Origin: Beta vulgaris subsp. vulgaris
Lineage: Eukaryota > Streptophyta > Magnoliopsida > Caryophyllales > Amaranthaceae
Assembly (NCBI RefSeq): GCF_026745355.1
Contig: NC_079210.1
Location: 6,094,015 to 6,158,014, forward strand
Direction of reading: 5' to 3'
Length of the DNA: 64,000 bases
Shown: in pieces, positions 56,360 to 64,000 of the stretch
Layout: the number at the start of each line of letters is the position of its first letter
Numbering within the stretch: position 1 is the stretch's first letter
Translations under genes and position numbers: made by a program
Notes under the pieces: generated by a model
What the model saw: the letters and a program-made list of their open reading frames with translations, nothing else
Databases searched by the model: none
What the model was told of the DNA's origin: nothing

Positions 56360-57585
56360 AAGGGTGCGTTCTATTCAACTTATTGGCCCTGAACTTATTG
56401 GACCTTATCTGAACTGAACTTATTGAACCTGAACTGAACTTATTGGAACTTATTAAACCTGATTGGACCTGATTCAACTTATTGACCTGATTGAACCTGA
56501 TTGGAACTTATTGGACCTTATTGGAACTTATTGACCTTATTGAAACTTATTAGACCTTATTGGCCCTGATTGAAACTTATTAGACCTTATTGGACCTGAT
56601 TGAAACTTATTAAACCTTATTGGACCTGATTGAAACTTATTTGACCTTATTAGCAAAAACATTGACCATGAATAACATAAATATTACCACTAACGTAAAT
56701 ACTACCCTCAAAATTTTTTATGGAGTAATAATTATTATAATTCGTCCTTTAAAAAATAATGATTTTAATTATCTCTTATGTTAATTATTTAACAAAAAAA
56801 TTTACTATTTATATATTTGCCTATACATAACTTTCACCACTAATATATCTAATAGTCTTGTTTTGATTTTATAAAATACTAGTAGAAAATCAAAATTAAT
56901 AATTTATATCTTTATTGTTATTAGTAACGAAAACATGTTATCTCTAGTTATTTAAAGACGAATTGCAAAATATTGTAATTATAATAATTATTATTATTGT
57001 TAACCTTAATTATTTGACCATGATTATAATATTATTTAATAGCAATATGAATAATCAAATAATAGAAGTATAATACTATACATTGTGGTACTTTAATAAA
57101 AAAAATTCTAGTAATAACATAATCAGCTAATAGTAATATGAATAATAATAATAGACATAATAAAATAATAATAAAATCATAGACATAATACAATAAATAA
57201 ATAAAATAATAGACACTAATACAAGTATAATACTATATAATCATTGTGGTACTTTAATTAAAATTCTAATAATAACATAATCAGCTAACAGCGATATGAA
57301 ATTATGAATAACAAAATAATAGACAATAATACAAATGTTTATTAAACATTGACTATTTGGACCTTATTGGACCTTATTGGAACTTATTGGACCTTATTAG
57401 ACCTAATTGGAACTTATTGCACCTGATTGGAAGTTATTGCACCTGATTGGAACTTATTGGAACTTATTGGACCTTATTAGACCTTATTGGAACTTAATGC
57501 CCTTATTAAACCTTATTGCAACTTATCTGAACTTATTGGATCTGAAACTTAATTTTTTTAAGTTGAACGACAAAACGCACCCTTA
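56360..57585. mobile_element. Unclassified inverted-repeat element, copy 1
   Basis: The left end AAGGGTGCGTTCTATTCAAC and right end, in reverse complement AAGGGTGCGTTTTGTCGTTC, are inverted repeats. TA is a possible two-base target on both sides if the end is taken as AGGGTGCG. Subterminal arrays of AACTTATTGGACCTTATTGG-like ten-base units fill about 280 bases on the left and 230 on the right, around an AT-rich core. There is no coding capacity. A second, very similar copy begins at 62648. I do not recognise the superfamily. Confidence 0.7.
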
Positions 57586-57914
57586 ATATCCAATAATATT
57601 CATCAGATGTTATGTGGACTCCACATTAACTCTTTTTATCCATTTTTTTTTTTTTTAAAAAAGTTCTTACTCATAGATGATAGATGTTATGTTATCCCTA
57701 ATTTTATTCATTGTATTTTCCTTGTATTTTCCCGTTTGATAATTTATGCAACGTTTATCATTTCGAGGTCAGGTGTTGTAAACATTATCCACGAGTTGCC
57801 ATCATTATATAATAAGATAATAAGTTATGTGAAATCTGGTTACAATAATCTCAATATGCAATGTTTACAATTTCGAGATCAAGCTTTCACAATTTTTACT
57901 AATGCATAATTTAA

Positions 57915-58018
57915 AAAAATAACGGTTTTTTCACGAAATATTTCTGACAAATTTTTTTCTTCACCAGATACCCCGACTTTTTCCCGAATTCAGCATGTAC
58001 CCTTGATTTTATAAAAAA
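57915..58018. repeat. C-rich dispersed repeat, copy 2, left part
   Basis: AACGGTTTTTTCACGAAATA, then CCAGATACCCCGAC, matches the start of the copy at 8285. The copy resumes after the Helitron at 58496 with TACATCCAAATGCC and ATTAATGACTAACGACGGTT. Confidence 0.65.
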
Positions 58019-58495
58019 CTAGTTATTAGGCCCGGGATATGCTCCGGGTAAGAAAAAAATCATTTATCAATATAATACTTTATGATAATAAAATAAATAC
58101 AACTTAGCCTAGTGGTTAAGACTTTAGTATATGTACTTGAGGTCTCAGGATCAAACCCTATACCATGCATACATAATTAATTTTAATGAACATGCAAATT
58201 TATTTATTTTTAAGGATGGAAGGGATATGTTTAATAACATTAACTAATTACAACACATATTTATAATTTTGTGAAAACATGGATCACTACGAGATGTTAG
58301 ATGAGATGATGATTCTTTGAAAACCCTTACATAAGGTCAAGGGTTCAAGCCCAAGCTTCAGCATATTTATTTTTTAGATAATGACCACTTGACTTTGTTG
58401 GTTAACAGACACGTGGCAAAATTCTGGTGGCAGGAGGAGGGTGCCACATGGCGCATCGACGTTGTTACGCACGCCTTTTAATATATTTGTATAGA
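58019..58495 (-). mobile_element. Non-autonomous Helitron
   Basis: On the minus strand it runs from TCTATACAAATATATTAAAA (preceded by A) to a perfect-stem hairpin CCCGGAGCATATCCCGGG, then CCTAATAA and CTAG, followed by T. It interrupts a repeat whose uninterrupted paralogue near 8390 (GAAAATACATTAGAAGCCC) spans the junction, which supports both borders. Inside, a tRNA-like box A and B pair (AGCCTAGTGG and GGATCAAACC) at about 58098-58157 suggests it carries a SINE fragment. Confidence 0.75.
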
Positions 58496-58760
58496 TACAT
58501 CCAAATGCCATTAATGACTAACGACGGTTAACTCTAAAACTCTAACTAGTACTAAAACCCCTAACTAACCCTAACCTACCCCCAGCCCACCACCCCCACC
58601 AGTCTCCCTCCATCGCCGCCGCGCCTCCCCCTCCCCACCACCCAGCCAGTCACGCCTCCCCCTTCTCAACACCCTCCCCCGCATCCCCCTTTTCCACGCG
58701 AACTCAGTTGCCCCTTCCCTTCCTTTGCTAAATCAGTCGCTCCCCCTCCCCCGTGGATTC
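58496..58760. repeat. C-rich dispersed repeat, copy 2, right part
   Basis: TTAATGACTAACGACGGTTA, then CTAACCCTAACC and a long C-rich tract (CCCCCTCCCC), as in the copy ending near 8665. The frame at 58753-58998 is a translation of G/C-rich sequence and lacks a protein signature. Confidence 0.6.
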
Positions 58761-59382
58761 AATCGCTCCCCCTCCCCTCCCTCGCGAACTCATTCGCTCT
58801 TCAACAATAATGGTGCCGATGACTGATTTCAGATCTACTACGCCGACGAGAGTGAGGAGGGGAGGCGCGGGGAGATCGAGGGAGGGCTTGCGTGGGGTCT
58901 GTCGGGGGAAGGGGGGCCTGTGTGAAGGTTGTCGGGAAAGGGGAGGGGTGCTTGCGTGCCTATTGCGGGATAAGAATTTTGTTTACTTAACTAATTAAAT
59001 AAGAATTTTTATTTTCAATGTTAACGTCATGTGATATTCTTATGAATGTGCAAAAGTATGTGATCCAATGACCATTGTGAAGATCTGGATTGAAGGATTA
59101 TCATAATATAATAGAAAGTCTACGAATTAAATCAAGTATATCATATTAGTACAATAAAGAAATATACAAAATACTATAATAGTAAAAAATCAAAATGCCA
59201 TTTTTATCATTAAAGATAAACAAGATAGATATGCTCAAAAGTCAAATATGTTACATCACAATTTAGTCTTGGGCACAATTCCAACATAGATACCCAATTT
59301 TTGGATCGAACTCGAATCGCGTGCTTCTCAATCCCAAAAATGCACAACCCTACCAACCTCAATGTGCATATTTCCAGTCTAA

Positions 59383-59838
59383 GAGCATTGTCAATACTTA
59401 ATGGTGAACAAAAAGTTCACCAAATTTTCCTCTTTACTCATGTTTTGTTCATTTCATGAACAAAAATATTACCTCCATTCCACTCATGAACAAATAAATC
59501 ATCACTATACCTCATTTCATTTAAAAAACAAATATTTCAAAATATGTTAATATGGGTATCATTTTATAGAGGGAAATAAATCATAAATTTTGGTATAATT
59601 TTTTTTTTTTGATAAAGGAATTTTTCGAGAAATTTCATGGAAATTTCCACAAAGTTTCCCAAAGTTACCCAGGACATGTGGCAACTTGTCATTAGCTTGT
59701 TTTGTGTAGTTTAGGATGAACAATTTGTCCATGTCATGAACAAATTGTTATCACCAATGGGAGAGGTGTTTTTTTTTTCACTCAAAAAAATTGCAATTTC
59801 ATGAACAATTGTGTCACCATTGTCCATTGGCATTGCTC
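59383..59838. mobile_element. Tourist (PIF/Harbinger) MITE
   Basis: Ends are GAGCATTGTCAATACTTAAT and, in reverse complement, GAGCAATGCCAATGGACAAT, with TAA on both sides (59380-59382 and 59839-59841). GTTCAT/ATGAAC words recur inside. Length 456 bases, located about 450 bases upstream of the X8 gene's TATA box. The terminus is like that of the element at 9091. Confidence 0.8.
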
Positions 59839-60291
59839 TAATAATGACAGGGTGTTGGACAATCTGAATGGAATCAATTCGGGAGGCAGAAAATCCGTCC
59901 TTGCAAAAGTCTTGATATGATTCAAATATATAGATAAAAACTTTATCTACCCAGTGGATCGACAACCCATTACAAATAGAAATAAATAAATAGTGGAATC
60001 CAACTCATCAATTTTAATAGTTTTTCAATTCTCCATTTCTAATGGGTTAACTACCCACCGAATAAATGTAGCATTCCCCCAAATATCCGATGCAAGTTGC
60101 TCCATAATTAGTGCCAATAAGTACTCTCATTGAAGCCCCAGTTGGAATCAGATCCGAGGAATAGCTACAGCCTACAAGTCGGTGACTTGTATTTCAATGC
60201 AACGTTCACACTTTGTCACCAAATAATTTAATACTAGTATCAATTTGCTTGCTATATTAGCTTTAGCACCAAAATAATACAAAGTACTTGC

Positions 60292-60299
60292 TATATAAA
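60292..60299 (+). promoter_or_regulatory. TATA box of the X8 gene
   Basis: TATATAAA lies 82 bases before the ATG at 60381, a spacing that gives a leader of about 50 bases. Confidence 0.65.
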
Positions 60300-60380
60300 C
60301 TGGAGCATCCTATTCGATTTGTGGCTCCAGCAATTCATCCTATCTAAAATACTACCAACACTTTATCTCTATAATCTACA

Positions 60381-62179
60381 ATGTCTCTTTCTTCCTTGAA
60401 GTTTTTGCTTCCTTTGCTTCTCCTCCTTGTAGTTCCAAGGATTTCAGGTACTTAAACAACTCATTTTACTCCAATTTTATCTCATAGATGTCCTTAGATT
60501 TAACTTATTTAGTCTTTCCAAAAATCATTGTTTAGATTGACATTGCTCATTTGTTTATGTGGTTGGGGTGACAAGTTACAGGAGATGAATCAAACGACGA
60601 TGTGGGACAACAATATTGCATAGCAGATGTGCAGACCCCAGATGATGAATTGCAAGGAGCCATAAAATGGGCATGTGAGCAACAAGGTGTAGACTGTAAT
60701 ATGATCCAAGAAAATCAACCTTGTTATCAACCAAACACTGTGAAAGACCATGCTGATTTTGTGTTCAACAGTTACTACCAAAAGTTTAAGAATCAAGGTG
60801 GTAATTGCTATTTCAATGGTGCTGCCATGATCACTGAACTTGATCCCAGTATGTTCTTTTCACCCATCTTTCCCTCTTATTTCCTAGACTTTTGGCATGA
60901 ATTATCTATTGGATGATTGGAATTCGGTAATCTGTTTTCTAACTGAGTTGCTGGACCACATACAATTGATATTCTTAATAATGGAATGTGAAAAGTTGAT
61001 TAGACTTAGACAACCCATCAAATCTATATAGGTTTTCAGTTCATTTCATTTCAGTTTTAGTTTTAGTTTCAGTTCAATTTGATTCAGTTACTCTCTTCAA
61101 TTATATTTCTCTCAATTCAGTTTATGTCGGTCAAAAAGAACGGGATCATATTCCCTTGTTACGAACTTGAATTTGAAACCAAGAATCCCAAAAGCGAACA
61201 AACAAATACTTAAATATAATATAGGAGTACGGGTTGATTTAGTTTTTTATTAGATGGACCAAGCCAAATATGGAAAAAGTGGGTAATATATTAAGAAACA
61301 CATATGGAATGTTTGTTTTGTGAGAGTTTAACAAGTGTGTGATTGGGAATTTATCTCCCACATAACAATTTCGCTTGTTTGTTATGTACAAATGGGATAT
61401 AAAAGAGAAATGGAGATGGAGATTAAATGGGACTCTATTGCCATGAAGATTATACTAGGGCTAAAGGGGGAGGGCTAGTATTATGAGGATGGAATAAGAG
61501 AGAAATGGAAAAAAGAAACACTAATTTCATTCAAATACTAATTCTCATTTTATTAATCCCTAAACACTCAGGCCATTTTCACATTAAAAAAAACGCTTTG
61601 AAAGAAAAACAAAACAAATTTAACTTAATTTTCTAACAAAGTTGGTGGACCCCTTACAATTGCTATTCAAAATAGAATATTAAAAGTTGCCTAGACGACC
61701 CACCAAAACTATATACTTGCTCGTTAAAAACTTAAATTTGAAACCAAGAGTTCCAAAAAACAAAAAAAAATACTTAATGAAGTAAAAGAAGCATGAAGGT
61801 TCCCAGCATCATCACATCATCACATCATATCCCATCCACATGGATATGTTAGTGAAAATAGATCAAAACTCAAAAGCATGTCTATGTTCATATGCATGTG
61901 CATGGATGTACATCCTTTTCCTTACTATTTTTAGCTGGCAATTTTTGGTTTGGGTGAAGCAATCAAAACTTGTCAGGATAAAATCATTGCTTCTCCAAAC
62001 ATTATGCATTTCAAAATTATCACATGTGCATGTGTTAAAAATGTGCATGTGTTGTTATACTTATACATCACTTTCACTTGTTTTCATTGCATGCATCTTT
62101 GTAACTTTCTCCTTTATTGATTACCTTTGTTACTTACCGTGCAGGTCATGACAACTGCCACTTCGAATATCTTCCTTGA
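60381..62179 (+). CDS. Secreted X8 (CBM43) domain protein
   Basis: Three exons with GT-AG introns and matching phases: 60381-60447, 60582-60848 and 62145-62179, giving 122 residues. Residues 1-23 are a signal peptide (LKFLLPLLLLLVVPRISG). The X8 domain follows: YCIADVQTPDDELQGAIKWA, CEQQGVDCNMI, PCYQPNTVKDHADFVFNSYY, NCYFNGAAMITELDPS and the closing NCHFEYLP. The six conserved cysteines and the FNSYYQ motif are present. X8 domains bind beta-1,3-glucan (callose) in plasmodesmal callose-binding proteins and beta-1,3-glucanase tails. This one has no glucanase domain and no hydrophobic C-terminus, so it is predicted to be a small soluble wall protein, not GPI-anchored. The last exon is only 35 bases. 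Intron 2 (1.3 kb) holds an internal duplication. Confidence 0.88.
60949..61790. repeat. Diverged direct duplication inside X8 intron 2
   Basis: The segment at 60949-61213 (GTTGCTGGACCACATACAAT ... GAAACCAAGAATCCCAAAAG) recurs in shortened form at 61641-61780 (GTTGGTGGACCCCTTACAAT ... GAAACCAAGAGTTCCAAAAA). The first copy carries an extra AGTTTTAGTTTCAGTTCAA-type stretch. Confidence 0.65.
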
Positions 62180-62647
62180 GAGTTTGATAGTCGAATCCAC
62201 AAACAATTCATTTTTGTGTTTTTCTTTCCTCATTATATGATTTACTTCAATAGTTCAATATATCCAGCATTCATTTATTTTATATACTTATTTAAAATGC
62301 AAGTTGTAAATGTGGTTCAAAAAAAAAGAAGTTTGTATTAGATGTAACGGAAACATCAAGCCGTTCACATGCTCTCCTGATTTGTATCTACAAACCAAGT
62401 AAAGTTCCTTATACACGATTGGTATCGAATTCAAACAGTCTCAAGCAATACATCACCCTAAAAACATTGTAATATATTATCCCTAAATAAACATAGATTA
62501 TCACAATAATATAACGATTCACCCCACAACCAACTAGTCGCACCAAAATCATTTCCATGCCATAATCACATTATTGCAACATGTATTTCACGATAGAAAC
62601 TACTACTTCCTCCGTTCCCCACATATTGACTAATAGTAATAGAGATT
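62180..62647. other. Intergenic, downstream flank of X8 gene
   Basis: 3' UTR and flank. An isolated Stowaway-like end (CTTCCTCCGTTCCCCACATA, preceded by TA) lies at about 62606 with no matching partner. Nothing else recognised. Confidence 0.4.
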
Positions 62648-64000
62648 AAGGGTGCGTTCTATTCAACTTATTGGCCCTTAACTTATTGGACCTTATCTGA
62701 ACTGAATTTATTGAACCTGAACTGAACTTATTGAACTTATTAAACCTGATTGGACCCAGTGGCGGATTCAGGATTTTTACATTAGGTGGGCCGACCTAAT
62801 TGCATTATTTTTATAAAAAAAATTATATGGATCACTTATAACTTAAATACGCATATATTTTAACATAAAGATAATTCACCCTTTTTAAAGGTAGATGTAA
62901 TTGGAGATAGTTATATTTTAATTGAATAAGTAGATATCGTAGAAAATAGAAGGGTACACTTATTTAAATAATAAAGTAATGATTATAACATTTTAGTAGT
63001 GGAAAATAGATGTATCGACATAATAGAGGAATCATTATAAACCGTATAAATAGTATTATAAGACAGATGAAAAAGAATTCTTTAAAAGTAGTATTAAGGA
63101 AAATATAGAGTATTATTATTCTATGACTTGAACTTTTCTGTTAGACCATAATGACGTAAAAATATATAAGCCCATAAAGAATGTATATAATGAATAATAT
63201 TGTAATATATAGAAATTAAAGAATTCAAAAATTATTTTTTAAAATACCGTGATATAAAACACCACAAAATTATTAGTAATATAGATGTAAAAGATGGCGT
63301 TGTGTATTTGATGTTGATTGAAAATATTATTATAAGAAGCAAGTGTTTCATAGAGTGATAATGAATGAAAGAGTAAATTGAAAACCCAAAAGGAAATCAT
63401 CAAATCAACATCACGACAAAAAAGGAAAGTAAAAGACCAAGATATTACTTAACCGAAATCGAACACGGGACATCAGTAAAGTTATCCTAGCGCTTCTACC
63501 ATCTACCTCAACACAATTGTTTTCATAAATGTTACAAATTCGAAACTTAATACATTTTACGGATCATGGGGTGGGTCTTGGCCCGGGTAGGCCACCCCCT
63601 AGATCCGCCCCTGATTGAACCTGATTCAACTTATTGGACCTGATTGAACCTGATTGGAACTTATTGGACCTTATTGAAACTTATTGACCTTATTGAAACT
63701 TATTAGACCTTATTGGCCCTGATTGAAACTTATTAGACCTTATTGAACCTGATTGAAACTTATTAGACCTTATTGGACCTGATTGAAACTTATTTGACCT
63801 TATTAGACAAAAACATTGACCATGAATAACATAAATATTACCACTAACGTAAATACTACCCTCAAATTTTTTATGGAGTAATAATTATTATAATTCGTCC
63901 TTTAAAAATAATGATTATTAATTATCTTTTATGATAATTAATTTAACAAAAAAATTTACTATTTATATATTTGCCTATACATAATTTTCACCACTAATAT
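62648..64000. mobile_element. Unclassified inverted-repeat element, copy 2 (runs off the window)
   Basis: It starts AAGGGTGCGTTCTATTCAAC exactly like copy 1 at 56360, with the same AACTTATTGGACC arrays and then the same core (ACATTGACCATGAATAACAT). An hAT-type element at 62757-63613 interrupts the left array. The right end is outside the window. Aside from the insertion, the two copies look more than 90 percent identical by eye. Confidence 0.75.
62757..63613. mobile_element. hAT-type non-autonomous element
   Basis: Ends are CAGTGGCGGATTCAGGA and, in reverse complement, CAGGGGCGGATCTAGGG. Flanking eight-mers ATTGGACC (62749-62756) and ATTGAACC (63614-63621) match at seven of eight positions, consistent with an hAT duplication that has since mutated. 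There is no transposase. Near 63455-63510 the minus strand has tRNA-like phrases (GGTAGAAGCGCTAGGATAAC, CGTGTTCGATTTCGG), perhaps a captured SINE or tRNA-like fragment. Confidence 0.8.

Noticed and set aside
58098..58157. tRNA-like box A and box B
   Set aside because: The arms do not form a tRNA and it lies within a Helitron, so at most it is a SINE fragment, not a tRNA gene.
61840..62151. 103-codon frame upstream of the last X8 exon
   Set aside because: It lies within intron 2 of the X8 gene and runs into the acceptor of exon 3 in the wrong frame.
63455..63510. tRNA-like sequence on the minus strand
   Set aside because: It has a plausible T-loop-like GTTCGATT but no acceptor stem, and it lies inside an hAT element.

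Overview
This is nuclear DNA from a flowering plant. Genes have GT-AG introns, F-box (FBA-type) genes are abundant, and the rest is dense with plant transposons: a chromovirus-type Ty3 LTR retrotransposon, a plant mariner with DD39D spacing, CACTA, PIF/Harbinger/Tourist, hAT, Stowaway, Helitron, a Mutator-like foldback and a tRNA-derived SINE. The intergenic DNA is strongly AT-rich. Gene and repeat style would suit a Caryophyllales eudicot such as spinach or a relative, but that is only an impression.

Layout. 0-9 kb: a SINE, a Stowaway MITE, an intact F-box gene (3678-4769), then G-rich and C-rich low-complexity DNA. 9-17 kb: a Tourist/Harbinger deletion derivative carrying a Helitron, a palindromic minisatellite, and a complete young LTR retrotransposon (11381-16974, TSD CTAAC). 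17.9-23.2 kb: a ten-exon gene for a conserved plant membrane protein of the At3g27390 type, whose 588-codon model I assembled exon by exon. 24.5-32.3 kb: a chain of five phase-compatible small exons on the minus strand, an unidentified gene whose largest intron holds an F-box gene (28717-29973). 35-48.4 kb: a transposon nest, including a mariner split by a solo LTR that is itself split by a CACTA element. 48.7-55.4 kb: two intact F-box genes with a decayed F-box copy between them. 55.7-64 kb: MITEs, two copies of an element I cannot classify, a Helitron, and a small secreted X8 (CBM43) protein gene (60381-62179).

Functionally the host genes fall into three groups. Four intact F-box genes and one pseudogene would supply substrate receptors for SCF ubiquitin ligases. 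One gene encodes a multi-pass membrane protein of unknown role. One encodes a secreted protein of the callose/beta-1,3-glucan-binding X8 family. There is no operon-like logic. The window is mainly a record of F-box birth and decay and of layered transposon insertion.

I found no sign of a wholly new biological system. The observations most worth a second look are the minus-strand gene hosting an F-box gene in an intron, a missing catalytic aspartate in the reverse transcriptase of an otherwise intact retrotransposon, the three-layer transposon nest with all target duplications readable, and the unclassified element with subterminal arrays.
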